Origin: Denticeps clupeoides
Taxonomy: Eukaryota; Chordata; Actinopteri; Clupeiformes; Denticipitidae
DNA length: 64,000 bases
Assembly: GCF_900700375.1 (NCBI RefSeq)
Contig: NC_041724.1
Location: 2,954,123 to 3,018,122 of the forward strand
Direction: 5' to 3'
How positions within the stretch are numbered: position 1 is the first letter of the stretch; each line of letters begins with the position of its first letter. The translations under genes and the position numbers were made by a program. The notes below the pieces were generated by a model that did no database searches, had not been told where the DNA came from, and saw nothing but the letters and a program-made list of their open reading frames with translations. Below, one piece after another: positions 1 to 11,995 of this stretch.

Positions 1-40
1 AATTGGTACCCTCCGAAGAGCAGGTAGGTTAAGGTAGCTT
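1..40. other. Non-array flank at left edge
   Basis: These 40 bases do not match any part of the U4 repeat unit. The repeat begins abruptly at about position 41, inside the promoter region of the first U4 copy, at the segment beginning GGTAATGTGTAG. This could be the true left end of the array, the edge of an inserted element, or a contig-end or assembly junction. Too little is visible to decide. Confidence 0.6.
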
Positions 41-145
41 GGTAATGTGTAGATGCAAAGAAAAAGGAAAATCAATCGGTCAGCACACCATTGGCGGTAA
101 CAGTCTCTGACATTATAGCCACTGATTCTTGACAGTCTAAAGACT

Positions 146-288
146 ATTCTTTCGCAGTAGCAGTATCGTAGCCTATGAGGTCTATCCGAGGCGTGATTTT
201 TGCTAGTTGAAAACTTTACCCAATTCCCGTCTGGACGATTTGAAATACAATCGGCTAAGACAATTTTTGCCAGTCTCTTTGCAGACCG
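146..288 (+). ncRNA. U4 spliceosomal snRNA, copy 1
   Basis: U4 base-pairs with U6 and delivers it, catalytically silent, to the spliceosome as part of the U4/U6.U5 tri-snRNP. The 143-nt sequence matches vertebrate U4 along its length. It has the 5' region GCAGTATCGTAGCC that pairs with U6, the 5' stem-loop with the k-turn motif ATCCGAGGCGTGA that binds the 15.5K/PRPF31 proteins, the central domain, the Sm site CAATTTTTG, and the 3' stem-loop GTCTC..GAGAC. The start is set by alignment to the human 5' end. This copy lacks the distal promoter because the array begins at about 41, but keeps the proximal octamer-like site and candidate PSE. It has a G to C change at 282 that breaks the closing pair of the 3' stem, so it may be a weaker or inactive copy. 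Confidence 0.93.
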
Positions 289-975
289 TTTGCTGGTGAA
301 AAAATAAACGTGACCTCCAAGCTGTTAGCACTTGGTGTGAATGGAGTGCATTGAGTTGAAAAGTTTAATGAGATCATTTGTTTAATAGATGTAATTGAGA
401 GAGGGATCTTAGCACACAATGTATGTCACCTGCTATACAAGTTTTCTTTTTTTCTGCAATTGAATTGGGAATTATACGCAGTTACCAAATTTCCTCACGT
501 CATTTCATGGCATTCATTAAGTTGAATGCTTACATGATATCATGTTTTTCAAGATATAATTTAAGAGGTGCTTCAGTGTGCAATGTATGCCACATAGTTT
601 AACAGAGTTTTTATTTGCTGCATTTGATTCGGAATGAATAGTTACCCAGCTATCCCCTTCCCCCTATCATCTTATGGCTTCATTCATTACTGGGCGGGGC
701 CAGACATGTGAAGTCATACAACTCTTCCACTTTGCCTTGTTGGGCGTTTACAATTTTTTGCTGTTAAAAATTTTTTTTTTTTTTGGTGGCATCTTATTTA
801 GCATCTTATGTAGATTGTTTACAGTGACATCAAAAGAAGCACAGAAACCTCTTACAGCTTTGACTGTTTTGGTAATGTGTAGATGCAAAGAAAAAGGAAA
901 ATCAATCGGTCAGCACACCATTGGCGGTAACAGTCTCTGACATTATAGCCACTGATTCTTGACAGTCTAAAGACT

Positions 976-1118
976 ATTCTTTCGCAGTAGCAGTATCGTA
1001 GCCTATGAGGTCTATCCGAGGCGTGATTTTTGCTAGTTGAAAACTTTACCCAATTCCCGTCTGGACGATTTGAAATACAATCGGCTAAGACAATTTTTGC
1101 CAGTCTCTTTGGAGACCG
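976..1118 (+). ncRNA. U4 spliceosomal snRNA, copy 2
   Basis: Consensus U4. Its upstream unit carries the alternative segment GGCATCTTATTTAGC in place of the distal octamer-like CTTTGCAT. Confidence 0.97.
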
Positions 1119-1814
1119 TTTGCTGGTGAAAAAATAAACGTGACCTCCAAGCTGTTAGCACTTGGTGTGAATGGAGTGCATTGAGTTAAAAAGTTTAATG
1201 AGATCATTTGTTTCATAGATGTAATTGAGAGAGGGACCTTAGCACACAATGTATGTCACCTGCTATGCAAGTTTTCTTTTTTTCTGCAATTGAATTGGGA
1301 ATTATACGCAGTTACGCAGTTACCAAATTTCCTCACGTCATTTCATGGCATTCATTAAGTTGAATGCTTACATGATATCATGTTTTTCAAGATATAATTT
1401 AAGAGGTGCTTCAGTGTGCAATGTATGCCACATAGTTTAACAGAGTTTTTATTTGCTGCATTTGATTCGGAATGAATAGTTACCCAGCTATCCCCTTCCC
1501 CCTATCATCTTATGGCTTCATTCATTACTGGGCGGGGCCAGACATGTGAAGTCATACAACTCTTCCACTTTGCCTTGTTGGGCGTTTACAATTTTTTGCT
1601 GTTAAAAATTGTATTTTTTTTTTGGTGGCTTTGCATTTAGCATCTTATGTAGATTGTTTACAGTGACATCAAAAGAAGCACAGAAACCTCTTACAGCTTT
1701 GACTGTTTTGGTAATGTGTAGATGCAAAGAAAAAGGAAAATCAATCGGTCAGCACACCATTGGCGGTAACAGTCTCTGACATTATAGCCACTGATTCTTG
1801 ACAGTCTAAAGACT

Positions 1815-1957
1815 ATTCTTTCGCAGTAGCAGTATCGTAGCCTATGAGGTCTATCCGAGGCGTGATTTTTGCTAGTTGAAAACTTTACCCAATTCCCGTC
1901 TGGACGATTTGAAATACAATCGGCTAAGACAATTTTTGCCAGTCTCTTTAGAGACCG
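1815..1957 (+). ncRNA. U4 spliceosomal snRNA, copy 3
   Basis: One change from consensus: G to A at 1950, in the loop of the 3' stem-loop, so pairing is kept. A longer upstream T-run gives an 839-bp spacing from copy 2. Confidence 0.96.
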
Positions 1958-2645
1958 TTTGTTGGTGAAAAAATAAACGTGACCTCCAAGCTGTTAGCAC
2001 TTGGTGTGAATGGAGTGCATTGAGTTGAAAAGTTTAATGAGATCATTTGTTTCATAGATGTAATTGAGAGAGGGATCTTTAGCACACAATGTATGTCACC
2101 TGCTATGCAAGTTTTCTTTTTTTCTGCAATTGAATTGGGAATTATACGCAGTTACGCAGTTACCAAATTTCCTCACGTCATTTCATGGCATTCATTAAGT
2201 TGAATGCTTACATGATATCATGTTTTTCAAGATATAATTTAAGAGGTGCTTCAGTGTGCAATGTATGCCACATAGTTTAACAGAGTTTTTATTTGCTGCA
2301 TTTGATTCGGAATGAATAGTTACCCAGCTATCCCCTTCCCCCTATCATCTTATGGCTTCATTCATTACTGGGCGGGGCCAGACATGTGAAGTCATACAAC
2401 TCTTCCACTTTGCCTTGTTGGGCGTTTACAATTTTTTGCTGTTAAAAATTGTATTTTTTTTTGGTGGCTTTGCATTTAGCATCTTATGTAGATTGTTTAC
2501 AGTGACATCAAAAGAAGCACAGAAACCTCTTACAGCTTTGACTGTTTTGGTAATGTGTAGATGCAAAGAAAAAGGAAAATCAGCACACCATTGGCGGTAA
2601 CAGTCTCTGACATTATAGCCACTGATTCTTGACAGTCTAAAGACT

Positions 2646-2788
2646 ATTCTTTCGCAGTAGCAGTATCGTAGCCTATGAGGTCTATCCGAGGCGTGATTTT
2701 TGCTAGTTGAAAACTTTACCCAATTCCCGTCTGGACGATTTGAAATACAATCGGCTAAGACAATTTTTGCCAGTCTCTTTGGAGACCG
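2646..2788 (+). ncRNA. U4 spliceosomal snRNA, copy 4
   Basis: Consensus U4. An 8-bp deletion near 2580 removes CAATCGGT between the proximal octamer-like site and the candidate PSE, shortening that distance. Confidence 0.97.
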
Positions 2789-3483
2789 TTTGCTGGTGAA
2801 AAAATAAACGTGACCTCCAAGCTGTTAGCACTTGGTGTGAATGGAGTGCATTGAGTTGAAAAGTTTAATGAGATCATTTGTTTCATAGATGTAATTGAGA
2901 GAGGGATCTTAGCACACAATGTATGTCACCTGCTATGCAAGTTTTCTTTTTTTCTGCAATTGAATTGGGAATTATACGCAGTTACGCAGTTACCAAATTT
3001 CCTCACGTCATTTCATGGCATTCATTAAGTTGAATGCTTACATGATATCATGTTTTTCAAGATATTATTTAAGAGGTGCTTCAGTGTGCAATGTATGCCA
3101 CATAGTTTAACAGAGTTTTTATTTGCTGCATTTGATTCGGAATGAATAGTTACCCAGCTATCCCCTTCCCCCTATCATCTTATGGCTTCATTCATTACTG
3201 GGCGGGGCCAGACATGTGAAGTCATACAACTCTTCCACTTTGCCTTGTTGGGCGTTTACAATTTTTTGCTGTTAAAAATTGTATTTTTTTTTGGTGGCTT
3301 TGCATTTAGCATCTTATGTAGATTGTTTACAGTGACATCAAAAGAAGCACAGAAACCTCTTACAGCTTTGACTGTTTTGGTAATGTGTAGATGCAAAGAA
3401 AAAGGAAAATCAATCGGTCAGCACACCATTGGCGGTAACAGTCTCTGACATTATAGCCACTGATTCTTTACAGTCTAAAGACT

Positions 3484-3626
3484 ATTCTTTCGCAGTAGCA
3501 GTATCGTAGCCTATGAGGTCTATCCGAGGCGTGATTTTTGCTAGTTGAAAACTTTACCCAATTCCCGTCTGGACGATTTGAAATACAATCGGCTAAGACA
3601 ATTTTTGCCAGTCTCTTTGGAGACCG
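3484..3626 (+). ncRNA. U4 spliceosomal snRNA, copy 5
   Basis: Consensus U4. Carries the upstream variant CTTTACAG instead of CTTGACAG, about 15-20 bp before the start. Confidence 0.97.
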
Positions 3627-4321
3627 TTTGTTGGTGAAAAAATAAACGTGACCTCCAAGCTGTTAGCACTTGGTGTGAATGGAGTGCATTGAGTTGAAAA
3701 GTTTAATGAGATCATTTGTTTCATAGATGTAATTGAGAGAGGGATCTTAGCACACAATGTATGTCACCTGCTATGCAAGTTTTCTTTTTTTCTGCAATTG
3801 AATTGGGAATTATACGCAGTTACGCAGTTACCAAATTTCCTCACGTCATTTCATGGCATTCATTAAGTTGAATGCTTACATGATATCATGTTTTTCAAGA
3901 TATAATTTAAGAGGTGCTTCAGTGTGCAATGTATGCCACATAGTTTAACAGAGTTTTTATTTGCTGCATTTGATTCGGAATGAATAGTTACCCAGCTATC
4001 CCCTTCCCCCTATCATCTTATGGCTTCATTCATTACTGGGCGGGGCCAGACATGTGAAGTCATACAACTCTTCCACTTTGCCTTGTTGGGCGTTTACAAT
4101 TTTTTGCTGTTAAAAATTGTATTTTTTTTTGGTGGCTTTGCATTTAGCATCTTATGTAGATTGTTTACAGTGACATCAAAAGAAGCACAGAAACCTCTTA
4201 CAGCTTTGACTGTTTTGGTAATGTGTAGATGCAAAGAAAAAGGAAAATCAATCGGTCAGCACACCATTGGCGGTAACAGTCTCTGACATTATAGCCACTG
4301 ATTCTTGACAGTCTAAAGACT

Positions 4322-4464
4322 ATTCTTTCGCAGTAGCAGTATCGTAGCCTATGAGGTCTATCCGAGGCGTGATTTTTGCTAGTTGAAAACTTTACCCAAT
4401 TCCCGTCTGGACGATTTGAAATACAATCGGCTAAGACAATTTTTGCCAGTCTCTTTGGAGACCG
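4322..4464 (+). ncRNA. U4 spliceosomal snRNA, copy 6
   Basis: Consensus U4 with the CTTGACAG form just upstream. The downstream spacer has private substitutions, for example GTGATCTCC at about 4486. Confidence 0.97.
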
Positions 4465-4875
4465 TTTGCTGGTGAAAAAATAAACGTGATCTCCAAGCTG
4501 TTAGCACTTGGTGTGAATGGAGTGCATTGAGTTAAAAAGTTTAATGAGATCATTTGTTTTATAGATGTAATTTAGAGAGGGATCTTAGCACACAATGTAT
4601 GTCACCTGCTATGCAAGTTTTCTTTTTTTCTGCAATTGAATTGGGAATTATACGCAGTTACGCAGTTACCAAATTTCCTCACGTCATTTCATGGCATTCA
4701 TTAAGTTGAATGCTTACATGATATCATGTTTTTCAAGATATAATTTAAGAGGTGCTTCAGTGTGCAATGTATGCCACATAATTTAACAGAGTTTTTATTT
4801 GCTGCATTTGATTCGGAATGAATAGTTACCCAGCTATCCCCTTCCCCCTATCATCTTATGGCTTCATTCATTACT

Positions 4876-4981
4876 GGGCGGGGCCAGACATGTGAAGTCA
4901 TACAACTCTTCCACTTTGCCTTGTTGGGCGTTTACAATTTTTTGCTGTTAAAAATTGTATTTTTTTTTGGTGGCTTTGCAT
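4876..4981 (+). promoter_or_regulatory. U4 distal promoter (DSE), reference unit
   Basis: In the unit serving copy 7, a GC box GGGCGGGGCC lies at 4876-4885 (about -284 to -275) and an inverted octamer-like CTTTGCAT at 4974-4981 (-186 to -179), one base from ATTTGCAT. Vertebrate snRNA enhancers typically combine an octamer (Oct-1) with Sp1 or ZNF143 sites about 200 bp upstream, so this is a reasonable DSE. A second octamer-like ATGCAAAG lies at 5067-5074 (-93 to -86). The same arrangement recurs in most units. In the units of copies 2, 8 and 9 CTTTGCAT is replaced. Roles are inferred from motif and position. Confidence 0.5.
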
Positions 4982-5097
4982 TTAGCATCTTATGTAGATT
5001 GTTTACAGTGACATCAAAAGAAGCACAGAAACCTCTTACAGCTTTGACTGTTTTGGTAATGTGTAGATGCAAAGAAAAAGGAAAATCAATCGGTCAG

Positions 5098-5116
5098 CAC
5101 ACCATTGGCGGTAACA
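5098..5116 (+). promoter_or_regulatory. Candidate U4 PSE, reference unit
   Basis: A conserved block at -62 to -44 relative to U4 copy 7 begins CACACCATTGG and lies where the SNAPc-bound proximal sequence element of vertebrate RNA polymerase II snRNA genes is expected. It shares the ACC core of the vertebrate PSE but is not a strong match elsewhere. It is invariant in all 30 units as far as I can see. There is no TATA box at -25, consistent with polymerase II rather than polymerase III use. Confidence 0.4.
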
Positions 5117-5159
5117 GTCTCTGACATTATAGCCACTGATTCTTGACAGTCTAAAGACT

Positions 5160-5302
5160 ATTCTTTCGCAGTAGCAGTATCGTAGCCTATGAGGTCTATC
5201 CGAGGCGTGATTTTTGCTAGTTGAAAACTTTACCCAATTCCCGTCTGGACGATTTGAAATACAATCGGCTAAGACAATTTTTGCCAGTCTCTTTGGAGAC
5301 CG
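5160..5302 (+). ncRNA. U4 spliceosomal snRNA, copy 7
   Basis: Consensus U4; used here as the reference copy for promoter positions. Its downstream spacer has only one CGCAGTTA octet. Confidence 0.97.
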
Positions 5303-5306
5303 TTTG

Positions 5307-5324
5307 CTGGTGAAAAAATAAACG
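5307..5324 (+). terminator. Candidate U4 3' box, reference unit
   Basis: About 5-20 nt after the U4 end is a conserved A-rich segment containing GGTGAAAAAATAAACG. Vertebrate snRNA genes use a 3' box of the form GTTT-N-AAARNNAGA in this position to direct Integrator cleavage. The fit is partial, so the call rests mainly on position and on conservation across all units. Confidence 0.4.
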
Positions 5325-5981
5325 TGACCTCCAAGCTGTTAGCACTTGGTGTGAATGGAGTGCATTGAGTTGAAAAGTTTAATGAGATCATTTGTTTCGT
5401 AGATGTAATTGAGAGAGGGATCTTAGCACACAATGTATGTCACCTGCTATGCAAGTTTTCTTTTTTTCTGCAATTGAATTGGGAATTATACGCAGTTACC
5501 AAATTTCCTCACGTCATTTCATGGCATTCATTAAGTTGAATGCTTACATGATATCATGTTTTTCAAGATATAATTTAAGAGGTGCTTCAGTGTGCAATGT
5601 ATGCCACATAGTTTAACAGAGTTTTTATTTGCTGCATTTGATTCGGAATGAATAGTTACCCAGCTATCCCCTTCCCCCTATCATCTTATGGCTTCATTCA
5701 TTACTGGGCGGGGCCAGACATGTGAAGTCATACAACTCTTCCACTTTGCCTTGTTGGGCGTTTACAATTTTTTGCTGTTAAAAATTTTATTTTTTTTTGG
5801 TGGCATCTTATTTAGCATCTTATGTAGATTGTTTACAGTGACATCAAAAGAAGCACAGAAACCTCTTACAGCTTTGACTGTTTTGGTAATGTGTAGATGC
5901 AAAGAAAAAGGAAAATCAGCACACCATTGGCGGTAACAGTCTCTGACATTATAGCCACTGATTCTTGACAGTCTAAAGACT

Positions 5982-6124
5982 ATTCTTTCGCAGTAGCAGT
6001 ATCGTAGCCTATGAGGTCTATCCGAGGCGTGATTTTTGCTAGTTGAAAACTTTACCCAATTCCCGTCTGGACGATTTGAAATACAATCGGCTAAGACAAT
6101 TTTTGCCAGTCTCTTTGGAGACCG
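5982..6124 (+). ncRNA. U4 spliceosomal snRNA, copy 8
   Basis: Consensus U4. The unit is the shortest (822 bp from copy 7). It combines the single CGCAGTTA octet, the alternative GGCATCTTATTTAGC segment and the same 8-bp promoter deletion as copy 4. Confidence 0.97.
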
Positions 6125-6819
6125 TTTGCTGGTGAAAAAATAAACGTGACCTCCAAGCTGTTAGCACTTGGTGTGAATGGAGTGCATTGAGTTGAAAAGT
6201 TTAATGAGATCATTTGTTTCATAGATGTAATTGAGAGAGGGACCTTAGCACACAATGTATGTCACCTGCTATGCAAGTTTTCTTTTTTTCTGCAATTGAA
6301 TTGGGAATTATACGCAGTTACGCAGTTACCAAATTTCCTCACGTCATTTCATGGCATTCATTAAGTTGAATGCTTACATGATATCATGTTTTTCAAGATA
6401 TAATTTAAGAGGTGCTTCAGTGTGCAATGTATGCCACATAGTTTAACAGAGTTTTTATTTGCTGCATTTGATTCGGAATGAATAGTTACCCAGCTATCCC
6501 CTTCCCCCTATCATCTTATGGCTTCATTCATTACTGGGCGGGGCCAGACATGTGAAGTCATACAACTCTTCCACTTTGCCTTGTTGGGCGTTTACAATTT
6601 TTTGCTGTTAAAAATTTTATTTTTTTTTGGTGGCATCTTATTTAGCATCTTATGTAGATTGTTTACAGTGACATCAAAAGAAGCACAGAAACCTCTTACA
6701 GCTTTGACTGTTTTGGTAATGTGTAGATGCAAAGAAAAAGGAAAATCAATCGGTCAGCACACCATTGGCGGTAACAGTCTCTGACATTATAGCCACTGAT
6801 TCTTGACAGTCTAAAGACT

Positions 6820-6962
6820 ATTCTTTCGCAGTAGCAGTATCGTAGCCTATGAGGTCTATCCGAGGCGTGATTTTTGCTAGTTGAAAACTTTACCCAATTC
6901 CCGTCTGGACGATTTGAAATACAATCGGCTAAGACAATTTTTGCCAGTCTCTTTGGAGACCG
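6820..6962 (+). ncRNA. U4 spliceosomal snRNA, copy 9
   Basis: Consensus U4. The upstream distal octamer-like site is replaced by the alternative GGCATCTTATTTAGC segment, as in copies 2 and 8, but the promoter has no 8-bp deletion. Confidence 0.97.
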
Positions 6963-7657
6963 TTTGCTGGTGAAAAAATAAACGTGACCTCCAAGCTGTT
7001 AGCACTTGGTGTGAATGGAGTGCATTGAGTTGAAAAGTTTAATGAGATCATTTGTTTCATAGATGTAATTGAGAGAGGGATCTTAGCACACAATGTATGT
7101 CACCTGCTATGCAAGTTTTCTTTTTTTCTGCAATTGAATTGGGAATTATACGCAGTTACGCAGTTACCAAATTTCCTCACGTCATTTCATGGCATTCATT
7201 AAGTTGAATGCTTACATGATATCATGTTTTTCAAGATATAATTTAAGAGGTGCTTCAGTGTGCAATGTATGCCACATAGTTTAACAGAGTTTTTATTTGC
7301 TGCATTTGATTCGGAATGAATAGTTACCCAGCTATCCCCTTCCCCCTATCATCTTATGGCTTCATTCATTACTGGGCGGGGCCAGACATGTGAAGTCATA
7401 CAACTCTTCCACTTTGCCTTGTTGGACGTTTACAATTTTTTGCTGTTAATAATTGTATTTTTTTTTGGTGGCTTTGCATTTAGCATCTTATGTAGATTGT
7501 TTACAGTGACATCAAAAGAAGCACAGAAACCTCTTACAGCTTTGACTGTTTTGGTAATGTGTAGATGCAAAGAAAAAGGAAAATCAATCGGTCAGCACAC
7601 CATTGGCGGTAACAGTCTCTGACATTATAGCCACTGATTCTTGACAGTCTAAAGACT

Positions 7658-7800
7658 ATTCTTTCGCAGTAGCAGTATCGTAGCCTATGAGGTCTATCCG
7701 AGGCGTGATTTTTGCTAGTTGAAAACTTTACCCAATTCCCGTCTGGACGATTTGAAATACAATCGGCTAAGACAATTTTTGCCAGTCTCTTTGGAGACCG
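7658..7800 (+). ncRNA. U4 spliceosomal snRNA, copy 10
   Basis: Consensus U4. The upstream spacer has TTGGACGTT and TTAATAATT variants, shared in part with the units of copies 12, 15 and 30. Confidence 0.97.
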
Positions 7801-8496
7801 TTTGCTGGTGAAAAAATAAACGTGACCTCCAAGCTGTTAGCACTTGGTGTGAATGGAGTGCATTGAGTTAAAAAAGTTTAATGAGATCATTTGTTTCATA
7901 GATGTAATTGAGAGAGGGACCTTAGCACACAATGTATGTCACCTGCTATGCAAGTTTTCTTTTTTTCTGCAATTGAATTGGGAATTATACGCAGTTACGC
8001 AGTTACCAAATTTCCTCACGTCATTTCATGGCATTCATTAAGTTGAATGCTTACATGATATCATGTTTTTCAAGATATAATTTAAGAGGTGCTTCAGTGT
8101 GCAATGTATGCCACATAGTTTAACAGAGTTTTTATTTGCTGCATTTGATTCGGAATGAATAGTTACCCAGCTATCCCCTTCCCCCTATCATCTTATGGCT
8201 TCATTCATTACTGGGCGGGGCCAGACATGTGAAGTCATACAACTCTTCCACTTTGCCTTGTTGGGCGTTTACAATTTTTTGCTGTTAAAAATTGTATTTT
8301 TTTTTGGTGGCTTTGCATTTAGCATCTTATGTAGATTGTTTACAGTGACATCAAAAGAAGCACAGAAACCTCTTACAGCTTTGACTGTTTTGGTAATGTG
8401 TAGATGCAAAGAAAAAGGAAAATCAATCGGTCAGCACACCATTGGCGGTAACAGTCTCTGACATTATAGCCACTGATTCTTTACAGTCTAAAGACT

Positions 8497-8639
8497 ATTC
8501 TTTCGCAGTAGCAGTATCGTAGCCTATGAGGTCTATCCGAGGCGTGATTTTTGCTAGTTGAAAACTTTACCCAATTCCCGTCTGGACGATTTGAAATACA
8601 ATCGGCTAAGACAATTTTTGCCAGTCTCTTTGGAGACCG
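8497..8639 (+). ncRNA. U4 spliceosomal snRNA, copy 11
   Basis: Consensus U4 with the CTTTACAG upstream form. Confidence 0.97.
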
Positions 8640-9336
8640 TTTGCTGGTGAAAAAATAAACGTGACCTCCAAGCTGTTAGCACTTGGTGTGAATGGAGTGC
8701 ATTGAGTTGAAAAGTTTAATGAGATCATTTGTTTCATAGATGTAATTGAGAGAGGGATCTTAGCACACAATGTATGTCACCTGCTATGCAAGTTTTCTTT
8801 TTTTCTGCAATTGAATTGGGAATTATACGCAGTTACGCAGTTACCAAATTTCCTCACGTCATTTCATGGCATTCATTAAGTTGAATGCTTACATGATATC
8901 ATGTTTTTCAAGATATAATTTAAGAGGTGCTTCAGTGTGCAATGTATGCCACATAGTTTAACAGAGTTTTTATTTGCTGCATTTGATTCGGAATGAATAG
9001 TTACCCAGCTATCCCCTTCCCCCTATCATCTTATGGCTTCATTCATTACTGGGCGGGGCCAGACATGTGAAGTCATACAACTCTTCCACTTTGCCTTGTT
9101 GGGCGTTTACAATTTTTTGCTGTTAATAATTGTATTTTTTTTTTTAGTGGCTTTGCATTTAGCATCTTATGTAGATTGTTTACAGTGACATCAAAAGAAG
9201 CACAGAAACCTCTTACAGCTTTGACTGTTTTGGTAATGTGTAGATGCAAAGAAAAAGGAAAATCAATCGGTCAGCACACCATTGGCGGTAACAGTCTCTG
9301 ACATTATAGCCACTGATTCTTTACAGTCTAAAGACT

Positions 9337-9479
9337 ATTCTTTCGCAGTAGCAGTATCGTAGCCTATGAGGTCTATCCGAGGCGTGATTTTTGCTAGTTG
9401 AAAACTTTACCCAATTCCCGTCTGGACGATTTGAAATACAATCGGCTAAGACAATTTTTGCCAGTCTCTTTGGAGACCG
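9337..9479 (+). ncRNA. U4 spliceosomal snRNA, copy 12
   Basis: Consensus U4 with CTTTACAG upstream. The spacer T-run is longer and followed by AGTGGC, giving an 840-bp spacing from copy 11. Confidence 0.97.
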
Positions 9480-10174
9480 TTTGCTGGTGAAAAAATAAAC
9501 GTGACCTCCAAGCTGTTAGCACTTGGTGTGAATGGAGTGCATTGAGTTGAAAAGTTTAATGAGATCATTTGTTTCATAGATGTAATTGAGAGAGGGATCT
9601 TAGCACACAATGTATGTCACCTGCTATGCAAGTTTTCTTTTTTTCTGCAATTGAATTGGGAATTATACGCAGTTACGCAGTTACCAAATTTCCTCACGTC
9701 ATTTCATGGCATTCATTAAGTTGAATGCTTACATGATATCATGTTTTTCAAGATATAATTTAAGAGGTGCTTCAGTGTGCAATGTATGCCACATAGTTTA
9801 ACAGAGTTTTTATTTGCTGCATTTGATTCGGAATGAATAGTTACCCAGCTATCCCCTTCCCCCTATCATCTTATGGCTTCATTCATTACTGGGCGGGGCC
9901 AGACATGTGAAGTCATACAACTCTTCCACTTTGCCTTGTTGGGCGTTTACAATTTTTTGCTGTTAAAAATTGTATTTTTTTTTGGTGGCTTTGCATTTAG
10001 CATCTTATGTAGATTGTTTACAGTGACATCAAAAGAAGCACAGAAACCTCTTACAGCTTTGACTGTTTTGGTAATGTGTAGATGCAAAGAAAAAGGAAAA
10101 TCAATCGGTCAGCACACCATTGGCGGTAACAGTCTCTGACATTATAGCCACTGATTCTTTACAGTCTAAAGACT

Positions 10175-10317
10175 ATTCTTTCGCAGTAGCAGTATCGTAG
10201 CCTATGAGGTCTATCCGAGGCGTGATTTTTGCTAGTTGAAAACTTTACCCAATTCCCGTCTGGACGACTTGAAATACAATCGGCTAAGACAATTTTTGCC
10301 AGTCTCTTTGGAGACCG
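10175..10317 (+). ncRNA. U4 spliceosomal snRNA, copy 13
   Basis: One change from consensus: T to C at 10268, making CGAC where other copies have CGAT. This would disturb pairing with the downstream ATCG in the central stem. Confidence 0.96.
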
Positions 10318-11012
10318 TTTGCTGGTGAAAAAATAAACGTGACCTCCAAGCTGTTAGCACTTGGTGTGAATGGAGTGCATTGAGTTGAAAAGTTTAATGA
10401 GATCATTTGTTTCATAGATGTAATTGAGAGAGGGACCTTAGCACACAATGTATGTCACCTGCTATGCAAGTTTTCTTTTTTTCTGCAATTGAATTGGGAA
10501 TTATACGCAGTTACGCAGTTACCAAATTTCCTCACGTCATTTCATGGCATTCATTAAGTTGAATGCTTACATGATATCATGTTTTTCAAGATATTATTTA
10601 AGAGGTGCTTCAGTGTGCAATGTATGCCACATAGTTTAACAGAGTTTTTATTTGCTGCATTTGATTCGGAATGAATAGTTACCCAGCTATCCCCTTCCCC
10701 CTATCATCTTATGGCTTCATTCATTACTGGGCGGGGCCAGACATGTGAAGTCATACAACTCTTCCACTTTGCCTTGTTGGGCGTTTACAATTTTTTGCTG
10801 TTAAAAATTGTATTTTTTTTTGGTGGCTTTGCATTTAGCATCTTATGTAGATTGTTTACAGTGACATCAAAAGAAGCACAGAAACCTCTTACAGCTTTGA
10901 CTGTTTTGGTAATGTGTAGATGCAAAGAAAAAGGAAAATCAATCGGTCAGCACACCATTGGCGGTAACAGTCTCTGACATTATAGCCACTGATTCTTTAC
11001 AGTCTAAAGACT

Positions 11013-11155
11013 ATTCTTTCGCAGTAGCAGTATCGTAGCCTATGAGGTCTATCCGAGGCGTGATTTTTGCTAGTTGAAAACTTTACCCAATTCCCGTCTG
11101 GACGATTTGAAATACAATCGGCTAAGACAATTTTTGCCAGTCTCTTTGGAGACCG
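11013..11155 (+). ncRNA. U4 spliceosomal snRNA, copy 14
   Basis: Consensus U4 with CTTTACAG upstream. Confidence 0.97.
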
Positions 11156-11852
11156 TTTGCTGGTGAAAAAATAAACGTGACCTCCAAGCTGTTAGCACTT
11201 GGTGTGAATGGAGTGCATTGAGTTGAAAAGTTTAATGAGATCATTTGTTTCATAGATGTAATTGAGAGAGGGACCTTAGCACACAATGTATGTCACCTGC
11301 TATGCAAGTTTTCTTTTTTTCTGCAATTGAATTGGGAATTATACGCAGTTACGCAGTTACCAAATTTCCTCACGTCATTTCATGGCATTCATTAAGTTGA
11401 ATGCTTACATGATATCATGTTTTTCAAGATATAATTTAAGAGGTGCTTCAGTGTGCAATGTATGCCACATAGTTTAACAGAGTTTTTATTTGCTGCATTT
11501 GATTCGGAATGAATAGTTACCCAGCTATCCCCTTCCCCCTATCATCTTATGGCTTCATTCATTACTGGGCGGGGCCAGACATGTGAAGTCATACAACTCT
11601 TCCACTTTGCCTTGTTGGACGTTTACAATTTTTTGCTGTTAATAATTGTATTTTTTTTTTTAGTGGCTTTGCATTTAGCATCTTATGTAGATTGTTTACA
11701 GTGACATCAAAAGAAGCACAGAAACCTCTTACAGCTTTGACTGTTTTGGTAATGTGTAGATGCAAAGAAAAAGGAAAATCAATCTGTCAGCACACCATTG
11801 GCGGTAACAGTCTCTGACATTATAGTCACTGATTCTTGACAGTCTAAAGACT

Positions 11853-11995
11853 ATTCTTTCGCAGTAGCAGTATCGTAGCCTATGAGGTCTATCCGAGGCG
11901 TGATTTTTGCTAGTTGAAAACTTTACCCAATTCCCGTCTGGACGATTTGAAATACAATCGGCTAAGACAATTTTTGCCAGTCTCTTTGGAGACCG
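11853..11995 (+). ncRNA. U4 spliceosomal snRNA, copy 15
   Basis: Consensus U4. The promoter has two private-looking changes, AATCTGTCAGC near 11782 and TATAGTCAC near 11824, the second shared with copy 19. Spacing from copy 14 is 840 bp. Confidence 0.97.
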
